A stretch of 64,000 nucleotides of DNA from an uncultured Bacteroidales bacterium (GCA_900318175.1 ONJQ01000001.1:62001-126000), one strand, 5' to 3'. Numbered from the stretch's first letter, positions 8,543 through 17,466 are shown. The notes: generated by a model from the letters alone, not told the origin. Numbers and translations: made by a program.

Positions 8543-9295
8543 ATGCAACTCAAACACATGAAACTTTTATCCAGACCCTCCATCCTTGTTCTTCTTGTCT
8601 CCGTCCTCTTGGTGACCTCCTGCAACCGCGTAAGAGAAGAGGTCATACAGTCATACCCCAGTGGCAAACCTCTGCTCGTCTTCCTGGTTAAAGGGAGCAA
8701 AAAAGCCCCTATCCGTGTAGGCGAACGCATGTACTATGAAAACGGGCAATTACAGTTTGAGAAAAAATTCACCGGCCGCCCAGAGAAGCCTGATGGCATT
8801 TGGAACTACTACTTCGACAACGGCCAACTATTCGCCAGTGGCGATTTCAGCAAGAACAGAGAATTTGGTGATAATTGGGTATTCCTGAATCGCAATGGCG
8901 GCCCATACTACGATGGAAAACTCGACTCCGTACTGGTGACCGACATGGGTACTTTTGGTACGCCCAGCACCGTGGCATTCTGCTCTGGCAGACATCAAGA
9001 CATCATACAATTCTACAGCAACTACACTGTCCGTAGCACCGAACGCCTCACAGATGGTGTTCGTAACGGTCATGTTATCTTCTACTTCCCCAATGGCAAC
9101 CCACAAGTTGAAGCCGACTTTGTCGACGGTCTTGAAGAAGGCCCCTACATCGTCTACCGCCAAACAGGCATTCCTTTCTACCAAGGCTCGTATCATGCTG
9201 GGCAGCGTGTGGGAGTGTGGGAATTCTATGACGAAGAAGGCAATCTGGTCAACACCATAGACTACTCCAAATCCGACCCACAGAAAAACAAATAA
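8543..9295 (+). CDS. YwqK-type (MORN-repeat-like) lipoprotein
   Basis: The 250-residue protein has a lipoprotein signal (LLVTSC, Cys at about residue 28). Its mature part has repeated units of the form YYxNGQLxFExxF and IWxYYFDNGQLFASGDF, later FYFPNGNPQVEADFVDGLEEG and VWEFYDEEGNLV. These are the YwqK/MORN-like repeats often named toxin-antitoxin YwqK-family antitoxin in Bacteroidota, though no toxin is beside it, so that name should not be read as function. A second ATG at 8558 would remove only five residues. It sits between der and the CCA-adding enzyme gene and is probably co-transcribed. Role unknown; envelope location is supported by the signal. Confidence 0.8.
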   Translation: MQLKHMKLLSRPSILVLLVSVLLVTSCNRVREEVIQSYPSGKPLLVFLVKGSKKAPIRVGERMYYENGQLQFEKKFTGRPEKPDGIWNYYFDNGQLFASGDFSKNREFGDNWVFLNRNGGPYYDGKLDSVLVTDMGTFGTPSTVAFCSGRHQDIIQFYSNYTVRSTERLTDGVRNGHVIFYFPNGNPQVEADFVDGLEEGPYIVYRQTGIPFYQGSYHAGQRVGVWEFYDEEGNLVNTIDYSKSDPQKNK

Positions 9296-9314
9296 CTACA
9301 GCGGGAAAGCCCTC

Positions 9315-10775
9315 ATGCAACCTCCTGCAAATACCCAAATGGACCTCATACTCGACAACCCCATCTACCGAATCGTAGGAGCAACAGCCGACAAACTGGG
9401 TCTCCCGGCCTATGCTGTTGGCGGGGTGGTCCGCGACCATTTCCTCCACCGTCCCTGCACCGACATTGACATCGTCTGCATCGGCGACGGCATCCAACTG
9501 GCCGAAGCCACCGCCCATTCTATCAACCCTAATATCCAAGTCACTGTTTTCAAGCACTTCGGAACGGCCTCTTTCAACTATCGTCAGGGCGACTCCCTTT
9601 GGCAGATTGAGTTTGTCGGTGCCCGGCGCGAAAGCTACCGCCACGACAGTCGCAAACCCATCGTTGAGGTCGGTACACTTCAGGACGACCAGAATCGGCG
9701 CGACTTCACCATCAACGCCATGGCCGTCTCCCTCAATCAAGACTCTTTCGGGCAACTGCTTGACCCATTCGGTGGCATCCACGACCTTGACCAAGGTATT
9801 ATACGCACGCCTCTCGACCCAGACATCACCTTCAGCGACGACCCACTCCGCATGATGAGGGCCATCCGTTTTGCCACCCAGCTGCAATTCCGCATCCTCC
9901 CCGAAACCCTCGACGCCATTCAGCGCAACGCCTCGCGTATCCACATTGTCTCAGCAGAACGAATCACCACCGAACTCAACAAGATAATCCTCTCCCCTTC
10001 CCCATCGTTGGGTTTCAAGTTACTTCAGAAGACGGGTCTTATGGCTATCATCTTTCCAGAATTCAGTAACCTGAAAGGTGTTGAAACCGTGGGTGGACGC
10101 GGACACAAAGACAACTTTTACCACACCCTTGAAGTCCTCGACCATGTAGCGGCCAACAGCAACGACTTGTGGCTACGATGGGCTGCCATACTGCACGACA
10201 TCGGCAAACCTGCCACCAAACGCTATGACCCCAAACTGGGCTGGACATTCCACGGACACGAGGTTAAAGGCAGTCGGATGGTGAAAAAGATATTCTCACG
10301 CTTGCGCCTACCCCTCGACAACAAAATGAAATATGTCGAAAAACTTGTCCTGCTGCACCTTAGGCCAATCATCCTGGCGGAAGATCAAGTCACCGACTCC
10401 GCTGTGCGCCGCCTCCTATTTGACGCTGGCGACGATATCGATGACCTCATGACCCTCTGCCAAGCCGACATCACCAGCAAGAACGAGGAAAAGGTTCGCC
10501 TCTACATGAAGAATTTCCAGCTTGTACGCCAGAAACTTGTCGAACTGGAGGAGCGTGACCGCATACGCAATTTCCAGCCCCCTGTCAGTGGCGACGATAT
10601 CATGAAGACATTCAATATCTCACCCTGTCGGGAAATTGGTATCATCAAGGATACCATCAAAGACGCCATTCTCGACGGCATCATTCCCAACGACCGCGAA
10701 GCCGCCTGGCAAATGATGCTTCAAAAAGCAGCCGAGCTGGGACTACATCCTGTTGACCAATCCCACACCTCATAA
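9315..10775 (+). CDS. CCA-adding/poly(A) polymerase-type tRNA nucleotidyltransferase with HD domain
   Basis: The 486-residue enzyme has the class II nucleotidyltransferase signature: GGVVRD at 36-41 and the metal-binding DxD at Asp50/Asp52. NRRDFTINAMA and a DPLRMMRAIRFATQL motif follow, as in the head/neck domains of CCA-adding enzymes and poly(A) polymerase I. A C-terminal HD phosphohydrolase domain carries HDIGKPATKRYD. The family builds or repairs the CCA end of tRNAs; with one such gene visible, full CCA addition is the likely activity. In-frame ATGs at residues 1 and 9 are both possible starts. The 3' end overlaps miaA by 23 bases, so the two tRNA-maturation genes are coupled. Confidence 0.93.
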   Translation: MQPPANTQMDLILDNPIYRIVGATADKLGLPAYAVGGVVRDHFLHRPCTDIDIVCIGDGIQLAEATAHSINPNIQVTVFKHFGTASFNYRQGDSLWQIEFVGARRESYRHDSRKPIVEVGTLQDDQNRRDFTINAMAVSLNQDSFGQLLDPFGGIHDLDQGIIRTPLDPDITFSDDPLRMMRAIRFATQLQFRILPETLDAIQRNASRIHIVSAERITTELNKIILSPSPSLGFKLLQKTGLMAIIFPEFSNLKGVETVGGRGHKDNFYHTLEVLDHVAANSNDLWLRWAAILHDIGKPATKRYDPKLGWTFHGHEVKGSRMVKKIFSRLRLPLDNKMKYVEKLVLLHLRPIILAEDQVTDSAVRRLLFDAGDDIDDLMTLCQADITSKNEEKVRLYMKNFQLVRQKLVELEERDRIRNFQPPVSGDDIMKTFNISPCREIGIIKDTIKDAILDGIIPNDREAAWQMMLQKAAELGLHPVDQSHTS

Positions 10776-11700
10776 TATCCATACTATCAAAAACCTAAGG
10801 CTCATACTTGGCCCCACGGCAGCTGGCAAGACGGCATTCGCTATTCAGTTGGCCAAACAACTGGAAACCGAAATCGTCTCATGCGACTCTCGCCAGTTTT
10901 ACCATGAACTGAATATCGGTGTGGCACGCCCATCTCCGGAAGAACTTGCCGAAGCCCCACACCACTTTATTGCATGCCGCTCAGTCACTGACCCCTACAA
11001 CGTCTTCTCTTACGAGCAAGAAGCTCTCTCCCTGCTCCAAGACCTGTTCCAAACCCACGACACTATCATTGCCGTAGGAGGAAGCGGACTATACATCCAG
11101 GCACTATGTCAGGGCATCGCCCGTCTGCCTGACCCCGACCCCGATTTGCGCTCTCAACTGCAAGAAAAGCTTCGGAATGAAGGAGTGGAAAGTCTGCGAT
11201 CCATGCTGAGGACTCTCGACCCTGACTACTATAACACCGTCGACCTTGCAAACGGAGTGCGCATACAGCGTGCTTTGGAAGTGACCCTCACTGCGGGTAA
11301 ACCATACAGCCAACTTATCAACCAGCCCCCTCAACCACGCCCCTTCAACATCGTGCCAACCGTTATCACTCATCCGCGCGAGCTCCTTAGACAAAGAATC
11401 GATAGACGTGTAGACCAAATGATGCAATCAGGCCTTGAGGACGAAGCCCGCCAACTATTCCCTCTCCGCCATCTCAACACCCTCAACACCGTGGGATATA
11501 AAGAGTTTTTCGGACTTTGGGAGTCAAAGGGGGACTCTCCATTTCCCCTCACTGCCATGCAGCGCAACCAAATTGCTGATGCCATCCGTCTAAACACCTG
11601 GCACTATGCAAAGAAACAACTCACATGGCTGAACAAATACGCACCCCTCCTGGCCAACGACCAGCACCAGCCTGCAGAAACCACCAACACGGAAAAATAG
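10753..11700 (+). CDS. miaA: tRNA dimethylallyltransferase MiaA
   Basis: The 315-residue protein has the P-loop GPTAAGKT at 20-27. SCDSRQFYHELNIGVARP follows, with the usual catalytic aspartate (CDSRQ) that contacts A37, then an AVGGSGLYIQAL motif and the C-terminal VGYKEF. MiaA transfers dimethylallyl to N6 of A37 in tRNAs reading UNN codons. Length fits the family (about 300-315). The start overlaps the end of the CCA enzyme gene by 23 bases; no later ATG precedes the P-loop, which supports this start. Cytosolic; pairs functionally with its upstream neighbour in tRNA maturation. Confidence 0.97.
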   Translation: MTNPTPHNIHTIKNLRLILGPTAAGKTAFAIQLAKQLETEIVSCDSRQFYHELNIGVARPSPEELAEAPHHFIACRSVTDPYNVFSYEQEALSLLQDLFQTHDTIIAVGGSGLYIQALCQGIARLPDPDPDLRSQLQEKLRNEGVESLRSMLRTLDPDYYNTVDLANGVRIQRALEVTLTAGKPYSQLINQPPQPRPFNIVPTVITHPRELLRQRIDRRVDQMMQSGLEDEARQLFPLRHLNTLNTVGYKEFFGLWESKGDSPFPLTAMQRNQIADAIRLNTWHYAKKQLTWLNKYAPLLANDQHQPAETTNTEK

Positions 11701-11735
11701 GGCTCGCACACGGGTTTTCCCTGCCATAAAAAACG

Positions 11736-11743
11736 TATCTTTG
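11736..11743 (+). promoter_or_regulatory. -7 promoter box of the DUF4476 gene
   Basis: TATCTTTG lies 70 bases before the ATG at 11814, so the gene would have a leader of about 60 bases. It separates this gene from the der-miaA run. Confidence 0.6.
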
Positions 11744-11813
11744 CAATTGGAACAACACGGTTCCGCCCTCCAATTATATAACATAAAACACATAGAATCA
11801 AACTCAAAACGCC

Positions 11814-12602
11814 ATGAAGAGAACCATTCTGACAGCAATCATCAGCCTTCTGCTCCTTGCAGTACCGGCACAGAACTACGGCCAACGCCCAGCCCGTCCA
11901 CACCACAACCAGCACTCAACCGCCGGACGCGGACAACATCATGACCAAAACGTATACCTCAACTTCTATGCCGACCACGGCGAGACGTTTATTGTCTATG
12001 TCGACGGCCGCCCCTGCTACCCTCAACCACTGCATCAAGTATCCTCCGTCGCCGTGGAACCCGGACAGCACGACATCTGTGTCCGCCTTGTGCATCCTGC
12101 CGACCGTGTAGCCACCCTCTCCATGCAGTTCATCCACAGACAAAATAACTTTACCGTTGCCTACGACAGCCGCAGCGAAACCCTCGGCCTCATCCCCGAC
12201 CAATTCAACGGCCACTCCCGCCCAACCCCGCCGGCACCCCCTACTCCACCCACACCTCCAACGCCCCCTACCCCTCATACACCCCACATTCCCCATATCC
12301 AACAACCAGCCACTCCGGCCCATGCTAACGAGACCGAAATGAGCAGTATCGTTGAACTAATGAACAAATCCCCCTTCGACAAGGACAAACTTTCACTGGG
12401 CAAAACCTTCGTGAAGCAACATCCTGTACTGAGCTCCCAAGCTGTCCTCATGGCAAAAACCATCACATTTGAAGATTCCCGCCTCGAATTCCTCATCTAC
12501 GCTTTCGATTACTGTGTCGACCCTGAGAATTATTTCCAAACCGTCGAAGCCCTCACATATTCCAGCAGCCGCGACAAACTATTGGAAGTCATAAACCGCT
12601 AA
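11814..12602 (+). CDS. Secreted DUF4476-domain protein with Pro/Thr linker
   Basis: The 262-residue protein has a signal peptide (ending VPAQNYGQ, about residue 22). An N-terminal beta domain follows, with VYLNFYADHGETFIVYVDGR, similar to the domain that often precedes DUF4476 in Bacteroidota. A linker of PTPP/PTPH repeats spans about residues 135-165. The C-terminal 90 residues (MSSIVELMNKSPFDKDKL onward, with LEFLIYAFDYCVDPENY) match the helical DUF4476 domain. Function is unknown in the family; export is clear. It has its own promoter box, and no partner follows: the next gene (nagB) converges on it. Confidence 0.8.
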   Translation: MKRTILTAIISLLLLAVPAQNYGQRPARPHHNQHSTAGRGQHHDQNVYLNFYADHGETFIVYVDGRPCYPQPLHQVSSVAVEPGQHDICVRLVHPADRVATLSMQFIHRQNNFTVAYDSRSETLGLIPDQFNGHSRPTPPAPPTPPTPPTPPTPHTPHIPHIQQPATPAHANETEMSSIVELMNKSPFDKDKLSLGKTFVKQHPVLSSQAVLMAKTITFEDSRLEFLIYAFDYCVDPENYFQTVEALTYSSSRDKLLEVINR

Positions 12603-12648
12603 CAATCAAGGCTGCCCTCACTGCAACCCCTACCCCGTAGCTGAGCCG

Positions 12649-12750
12649 CTCCTTACCGCTCCGTCAGCCCACATTGGGCACTCGGTTTGTCCAATTGCAG
12701 AAAGCGAAATGAAGAGGAGATATACTAAAAACAAATATAATCGAGCGAAG
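12649..12750 (+). repeat. Probable diverged copy (D) of the ~102-bp intergenic element
   Basis: CTCCTT at 12649-12654 and GAGCGAAG ending at 12750 are 102 bases apart, matching the clear copies near 25.5, 50.0 and 60.5 kb in end motifs and spacing. GTCAG near 12663 and GAAATGA near 12705 match internal marks, but the middle differs. It lies in the gap between the DUF4476 gene and nagB. Confidence 0.4.
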
Positions 12751-12763
12751 AAAGAGCAAAAAA

Positions 12764-12789
12764 AAGGAGACTGAAGAGACAGTCTCCTT
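12764..12789 (-). terminator. Intrinsic terminator of nagB
   Basis: AAGGAGACTG and CAGTCTCCTT form a perfect 10-bp stem with a 6-base loop. On the minus strand it is followed by about eight T, as expected 20-45 bases past the nagB stop. Confidence 0.9.
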
Positions 12790-12809
12790 AAAAATTACTG
12801 AATAACAAA

Positions 12810-13631
12810 CTATTCAAAACGGTGGAGGTAGCTACTGAGTACACCTTCTAATTGCTGTTTGTCCTTAAAGTAATTATAGGTGCTGATTTTGAGTTCTTCA
12901 CAAGCCGCTTCATCGCAAACCACAATGCCGTGGCGGTGCATTTGAAGCATGCTCGCCGTCCACATGTGGCTCACTCCGCATTCAATCATATGATACAATG
13001 CTCTCGATTTGGCAGGACCGTTGCAGAGAATCAGCACTTCACGGGCATCCATAACAGTCCCCACACCAACAGTGAGTGCCTGTTTGGGTACCTGGTTCAC
13101 ATCGTTATCAAAGAAACGGCAATTAGCCTGTATCGTATTGGTAGTAAGTGTTTTTACTCGGGTACGTGATGAGAGGCTGCTGCCGGGTTCGTTAAAGGCA
13201 ATATGACCGTCAGGTCCGATGCCGCCCATAAAGAGGTCTATGCCACCAACCTGTTCAATCATTTCCTCATAATGCTGGCACTCGGCAAGAATGTCTGGGG
13301 CATTGCCATCAAGGATGTGTACATTCTCTTTCTTGATGTCGATGTGGTTGAAGAAGTTGGTCCACATAAAGCTGTGATAGCTTTCTGGATGGTTGACATC
13401 AAGACCCACATACTCATCCATGTTGAATGTAATGACATTTTGGAAACTGATAACACCCTTCTTATTCAATTCAATCAGATGCTGATAGAGACCTTTGGGG
13501 GAGCTGCCAGTGGGGCAACCCAAGACGAACGGTTTCTCGGGTGTAGGATTGGCATCGATGATACGTTGAGCAACATAGTTTGCTGCCCATAAAGACATGT
13601 CTGTGTAGTCTTTTGTAATGATTACTCTCAT
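12810..13631 (-). CDS. nagB: Glucosamine-6-phosphate deaminase
   Basis: The 273-residue enzyme converts glucosamine-6-phosphate to fructose-6-phosphate and ammonia. The classic NagB residues fall at the same numbers as in the E. coli enzyme: Asp72 in NMDEYVGL, His143 and Glu148 in GGIGPDGHIAFNEPGSS. LGCPTGSSPKGLYQ is the phosphate loop. Length is near the usual 266. It stands alone on the minus strand with its own terminator and a TAATTTTG box upstream, so it is a single-gene unit. With anmK at 20 kb it points to use of amino sugars from cell-wall or host glycans. Confidence 0.97.
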   Translation of the reverse strand: MRVIITKDYTDMSLWAANYVAQRIIDANPTPEKPFVLGCPTGSSPKGLYQHLIELNKKGVISFQNVITFNMDEYVGLDVNHPESYHSFMWTNFFNHIDIKKENVHILDGNAPDILAECQHYEEMIEQVGGIDLFMGGIGPDGHIAFNEPGSSLSSRTRVKTLTTNTIQANCRFFDNDVNQVPKQALTVGVGTVMDAREVLILCNGPAKSRALYHMIECGVSHMWTASMLQMHRHGIVVCDEAACEELKISTYNYFKDKQQLEGVLSSYLHRFE

Positions 13632-13706
13632 AATGATAAACTTATATTGTGATACAACTAACCAACGCTAATCCCTCAATACATACTCATTCTTATATCA
13701 ATCTGC

Positions 13707-13714
13707 AAAATTAG
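13707..13714 (-). promoter_or_regulatory. -7 promoter box of nagB
   Basis: Read on the minus strand this is TAATTTTG, about 75 bases before the nagB start. The flanks are very A/T-rich. Confidence 0.5.
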
Positions 13715-13794
13715 TAATTTTTTTTTAAATTACAAATAATCATCTGATTTTTTTTTACATATTAACTTCGCTTTTCCGCCATAGTAATAACGAA

Positions 13795-13824
13795 AAAGCC
13801 TCAACCAATTAAGGTTGAGGCTTT
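13795..13824 (-). terminator. Intrinsic terminator of the acd-etf operon
   Basis: AAAGCCTCAACC and GGTTGAGGCTTT form a perfect 12-bp stem with a 6-base loop. On the minus strand TT and CG follow the stem's T-run. It lies just past the etfA stop. Confidence 0.88.
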
Positions 13825-13848
13825 AACAAATACCAGAAACAGGGATAG

Positions 13849-14859
13849 TTATTTCTGCATTGATTTGAGACGTTCGGTAAGCATCGGCACGATTTTGTGC
13901 AAGTCGCCGACAATTCCGAGATCAGCAACGCTGAAAATTGGAGCGAACTTATCCTTGTTAATGGCAATAATAAGGTCACTCTCTTCCATACCGGCAAGGT
14001 GCTGGATAGCACCGCTGATACCACAAGCAAGGTAGAGGTTGGGACGGACAGTCTTACCGGTCTGTCCAACCTGACGGCTCTGATCCATTACACCAGCATC
14101 AACCATGGCACGGCTGCTGGACACTTCGCCCTTCAGTTCCTTGGCCAAGGCTTCCAGTTTGGAGAAACCATCCTTTGTGCCTACGCCACGGCCACCACTG
14201 ACGAGGATTTTAGCCTGGCTGATATCGGTGATAACTTTCTCTTCCTTGACGGTCTTGACAATCTTTACACGGCTGATTTTCTGCTCGTCAAATTGAACGG
14301 CATAGTCAACAACCTCGCCTTTGCGGGTGGGATCAGGAGTCATTTTCTGCATGACGCCGGGACGGACGGTAGACATCTGCGGACGATGCTCTTTGCAGAG
14401 AATGGTAGCCATCAGGTTTCCGCCAAAAGCGGGACGGGTCATACGGAACTCATGAGCCTCGTCGTCGCTAATCTCCAGCTTGGTAGCATCTGCGGTAAGA
14501 CCGGTCACGTTGCGTGCGGAGACACGGGGACCAAGGTCACGTCCAATAGTGGTGGCACCAATAAGGAGGATACTGGGTTTCTGTTCCTTGATAATCTGGG
14601 TGATGGCCTGGGTGTAGGGCTCAGTGAGGTAGGTAGCCAGCAGATCGTGGTCAACAACCAACACTTTGTCAGCACCAGCTGCAATGAGGGACTGGGCCTG
14701 GTCCTTGATGTTTTTGCCAAGAAGGATGGCAACAACCTTCTCGTTGTTAGCATCTGCCAACTCGCGAGCTTTACCTAACAGCTCAAGAGCAACATTCTGA
14801 ATGACGCCGTCGCGCTGCTCGGCAAATACGTATACGTCTTTATAATCTTGTAAATTCAT
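13849..14859 (-). CDS. etfA: Electron transfer flavoprotein alpha subunit
   Basis: The 336-residue protein carries the C-terminal FAD-binding domain of EtfA: SGGRGVGTKDGF (P-loop-like FAD contact), SSRAMVDAGVMDQSRQVGQTGKTV, CGISGAIQHLAGM and IAINKDKFAPIF. Its N-terminal half is the Etf alpha/beta nucleotide-like domain. It heterodimerises with EtfB, encoded 5 bases upstream, to accept electrons from acyl-CoA dehydrogenase or, in anaerobes, to bifurcate NADH electrons to crotonyl-CoA and ferredoxin. Bifurcation cannot be proven from sequence here, but linkage to a butyryl-CoA-type dehydrogenase and an Rnf operon in the same window fits it. It is the last gene of ridA-acd-etfB-etfA. Confidence 0.95.
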   Translation of the reverse strand: MNLQDYKDVYVFAEQRDGVIQNVALELLGKARELADANNEKVVAILLGKNIKDQAQSLIAAGADKVLVVDHDLLATYLTEPYTQAITQIIKEQKPSILLIGATTIGRDLGPRVSARNVTGLTADATKLEISDDEAHEFRMTRPAFGGNLMATILCKEHRPQMSTVRPGVMQKMTPDPTRKGEVVDYAVQFDEQKISRVKIVKTVKEEKVITDISQAKILVSGGRGVGTKDGFSKLEALAKELKGEVSSSRAMVDAGVMDQSRQVGQTGKTVRPNLYLACGISGAIQHLAGMEESDLIIAINKDKFAPIFSVADLGIVGDLHKIVPMLTERLKSMQK

Positions 14860-14864
14860 GGCTA

Positions 14865-15650
14865 TTAGATAATGTGTTTTTCTTTAAGTTTGTTGATGAT
14901 GAGTTCGACAGCCTCCTCAGGAGTGACCTCGAAGGTCTGACCGGCGGGTTTCAGCTGTTTGGGGAACGATTTGAACACAGAAGTGGGGGAACCAGCCTTA
15001 CCGATTCTGTCTTCGGGGACATTGATACGGTCTGCGCCCCAGACTTCCACCTCCTTGTCATAAGCTCCAACGATGCCGCTAACGGTCATGTAGCGAGGCT
15101 GTACAGCGCTGGCAAGAGCTGTCACGACGCAGGGAGCATGCATTTCGAGAATCTGGTAGCCATCTTCCATCTGCTTGCGGACGGTGAAGGTCTTGGTGGC
15201 CTCATCGTACTGGAGGTCCTCCATATAGCTGACCTGCGGAAGGTCAAGATGCTCGGCAATCTGAGGTCCGACTTGGGCGGTGTCGCCGTCGATGGCCTGA
15301 CGACCGGTGATGATAAGGTCGTAATCCATGGTACGCAGGGCACCGGCAATTGCGCTACTGGTGGCAAGGGTATCAGCACCTCCCAGTTTGCGGTCGGTGA
15401 GCAGGATGGCACGATCCACACCCATTGCGAGGGCTTCGCGTAGGATAGCCTCGGCCTGGGGGAGACCCATAGTGATGACGGTTACGTGGGCACCGTATTT
15501 GTCTTTCAGCTGAAGGGCAAATTCCAGTCCGCCTTTGTCGTCGGGGTTCATGATGCTGGGTACGCCTTCACGAATCAGGGTGCCGGTTTGGGGGTTAATT
15601 TTCACCTCTGTGGTGTCCGGCACTTGTTTTATGCAAACTACTATATTCAT
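14865..15650 (-). CDS. etfB: Electron transfer flavoprotein beta subunit
   Basis: The 261-residue protein starts MNIVVCIKQVPDTTEVKINP, the typical EtfB N-terminus. It keeps VITMGLPQAEAILREALAMGVDRAILLTDR, and GRQAIDGDTAQVGPQIAEHL, the signature around the AMP (or bifurcating FAD) site. Length is typical. It forms the EtfAB dimer with the gene that follows. In anaerobic bifurcating systems EtfB binds the second FAD that takes electrons from NADH. Spacing of 5 bases to etfA and 39 to acd indicates one transcript. Confidence 0.95.
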   Translation of the reverse strand: MNIVVCIKQVPDTTEVKINPQTGTLIREGVPSIMNPDDKGGLEFALQLKDKYGAHVTVITMGLPQAEAILREALAMGVDRAILLTDRKLGGADTLATSSAIAGALRTMDYDLIITGRQAIDGDTAQVGPQIAEHLDLPQVSYMEDLQYDEATKTFTVRKQMEDGYQILEMHAPCVVTALASAVQPRYMTVSGIVGAYDKEVEVWGADRINVPEDRIGKAGSPTSVFKSFPKQLKPAGQTFEVTPEEAVELIINKLKEKHII

Positions 15651-15689
15651 GTTGTGTTTTTCTTAATTGTTTAATAAGTGTGTACCGGT

Positions 15690-16829
15690 TTATTTGAAGA
15701 GTTTACCGGCAATGACCATGCGCTGAACCTCGCTGGTGCCCTCATAGATTTCGGTAATCTTGGCATCGCGCATCATGCGTTCGACGGGATACTCACGGGT
15801 ATAGCCATATCCACCGTGGAACTGGACGGCCTTGGTGGTCACCTCCATGGCCGTCTCTGCGGCAAAGAGTTTGGCCATAGCGGCATCGGCGGAATAGGGC
15901 AGTCCCATATCCTTCTTGTAGTGAGCCGAACGGCAAAGCAGACGAGCAGCCTGAACCTTCGTTTCGAGGTCAGCCATCTGGAACTGGGTGTTCTGGAACT
16001 GGCTAATGCTACGACCGAACTGTTTGCGCTCCTTGGTGTAGCGGATGGTCTCGTCCATAGCTCCCTGGGCAATACCCAGTGCCTGGCAAGCGATACCGAT
16101 ACGACCACCGTCAAGGGTCTTCATGGCAAGGCCGAAGCCTTTGCCCAACTGACCCAGCTGACGGTCCTTGGGAATGCGGCAGTCCTCAAAAATAAGCTCC
16201 GTGGTAGCACTTCCGCGGATACCCATCTTCTTTTCCTTCTTGCCGATGCTGAAACCGGGGTCGGTCTTTTCGACGATAAAGGCGCTGATGCCTTTGGTGC
16301 CGAGACTCTTGTCGGTCATGGCAATGATGATAAACACATTGGCATAGCTGCCGTTGGTGATGAAAATCTTGCTGCCGTTCAGCACCCATTCGTCGCCCTC
16401 AAGGACAGCGGTGGTCTGCTGACCAGCGGCGTCGGTACCTGCGTTGGGCTCGGTGAGACCGAAAGCGCCAATCCACTCGCCACTGGCAAGTTTGGGCAGG
16501 TATTTCATCTTCTGCTCCTCGGTGCCGGCCTCCAGAATGGGAGCGCAGCACAGGCTGGTGTGGGCAGACAGAATGACACCCGTGGTGGCACACACGCGGG
16601 AAAGCTCCTCCACAGCCATGCCGTACATGATATTCGTGCCGCCGGCACCGCCATATTGGGCGGGCACGGGAATGCCCATGAGGCCTATTTTGGCCATCTT
16701 CTGGACCGTCTCCATGGGGAAACGTTCCTCTTCATCGACTTCGGCAGCCAACGGTTTGACTTCCTTCTCTGCAAATTCGCGAATCATCTGCAGGAAGAGT
16801 TGTTCCTGTTTAGAAAAACTAAAATCCAT
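15690..16829 (-). CDS. Acyl-CoA dehydrogenase, short-chain (butyryl-CoA dehydrogenase-like)
   Basis: The 379-residue flavoenzyme has the family plan: N-terminal helices (MDFSFSKQEQLFLQMIREFA), FGLTEPNAGTDA, and the C-terminal QFHGGYGYTREYPVERMMRD segment. Glu363 in IYEGTSEVQR is at the catalytic-base position of short-chain dehydrogenases such as Bcd. Substrates are probably C4 acyl-CoA esters. With EtfAB immediately downstream this is the Bcd-EtfAB module that reduces crotonyl-CoA to butyryl-CoA in anaerobes. No thiolase, hydroxyacyl-CoA dehydrogenase, crotonase or butyrate-kinase gene lies in the window, so the rest of the path must be elsewhere. Confidence 0.93.
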   Translation of the reverse strand: MDFSFSKQEQLFLQMIREFAEKEVKPLAAEVDEEERFPMETVQKMAKIGLMGIPVPAQYGGAGGTNIMYGMAVEELSRVCATTGVILSAHTSLCCAPILEAGTEEQKMKYLPKLASGEWIGAFGLTEPNAGTDAAGQQTTAVLEGDEWVLNGSKIFITNGSYANVFIIIAMTDKSLGTKGISAFIVEKTDPGFSIGKKEKKMGIRGSATTELIFEDCRIPKDRQLGQLGKGFGLAMKTLDGGRIGIACQALGIAQGAMDETIRYTKERKQFGRSISQFQNTQFQMADLETKVQAARLLCRSAHYKKDMGLPYSADAAMAKLFAAETAMEVTTKAVQFHGGYGYTREYPVERMMRDAKITEIYEGTSEVQRMVIAGKLFK

Positions 16830-16891
16830 ATATTCGTTGTTTATTTTTAATCATTAGGGTTGGTGCATGTCCGACCGGGGTCGGCCACGGT

Positions 16892-17269
16892 TCACTGCTT
16901 GACGGCGATGGTCTCAATTTCGACAAGTGCTCCCAGCGGCAGGGCCTGAACGGCGAAAGCGGCGCGGGCGGGGCAGTCCGTGGGGTAATACTTGGCGTAG
17001 ACCTCGTTCATGGGCTTGAAATAATCCATGCTGGCCAACAGGCAGGTGGATTTCACCACGTCCTGAAACGTGAAACCAGCCTCGTCAAGAATGGCCTTGA
17101 TGTTTTTCATCACCTGCTCGGTCTGTTCGGTGATGCCTTCGGCCAGCTTGCCAGTTTCGGGATTGATGGGCACTTGACCGGAGATATACAATGTGTTGCC
17201 AGCCAACACAGCCTGGCTGTAAGGTCCAATAGCAGCAGGAGCCTTAGGGGTGTTGATAATCTTCTTCAT
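16892..17269 (-). CDS. RidA-family enamine/imine deaminase
   Basis: The 125-residue protein matches RidA/YjgF: APAAIGPYSQAVLAGNTLYI at the start, SGQVPINPETG, and CPARAAFAVQALPLGALVEIE near the end, with the conserved Arg (PARAAF) that binds the substrate carboxylate. RidA hydrolyses reactive enamines such as 2-aminoacrylate from PLP enzymes. It is the first gene of the minus-strand run leading into the dehydrogenase and EtfBA, with 62 bases to acd. Co-transcription is inferred from strand, spacing and absence of a terminator. Confidence 0.93.
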   Translation of the reverse strand: MKKIINTPKAPAAIGPYSQAVLAGNTLYISGQVPINPETGKLAEGITEQTEQVMKNIKAILDEAGFTFQDVVKSTCLLASMDYFKPMNEVYAKYYPTDCPARAAFAVQALPLGALVEIETIAVKQ

Positions 17270-17338
17270 AGTACTGTATTGATTTTTACTTATTTTAATA
17301 ACAGAAAGACCCTGATTTCCTCATAGTAATCGGATTTG

Positions 17339-17346
17339 CAAAGATA
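17339..17346 (-). promoter_or_regulatory. -7 promoter box of ridA-acd-etfBA
   Basis: Read on the minus strand this is TATCTTTG, about 70 bases before the ridA start, preceded by an A/T-rich run. Confidence 0.6.
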
Positions 17347-17466
17347 GCATTTTTTTTTCAAACGGCAAAATAAAAAAACTGAAAACCTGTTTTTTTATCA
17401 TTGCTGTACGTGCTCGATTCCGTTTAGCACCCATTCTCAAGAAGGTCATTCATCGGGCTTCGTCCG

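Noticed and set aside
8543..9295. Toxin-antitoxin system
   Set aside because: The YwqK name suggests an antitoxin, but the protein is an exported repeat lipoprotein and no toxin gene is adjacent.
13897..14778. Long + strand frame over etfA
   Set aside because: Antisense shadow caused by codon bias; etfA on the minus strand is certain.
15678..16850. Long + strand frame (390 codons) over the acyl-CoA dehydrogenase gene
   Set aside because: Shadow of a well-supported gene; its residues are low-complexity Gly/Leu/His-rich and match nothing known.
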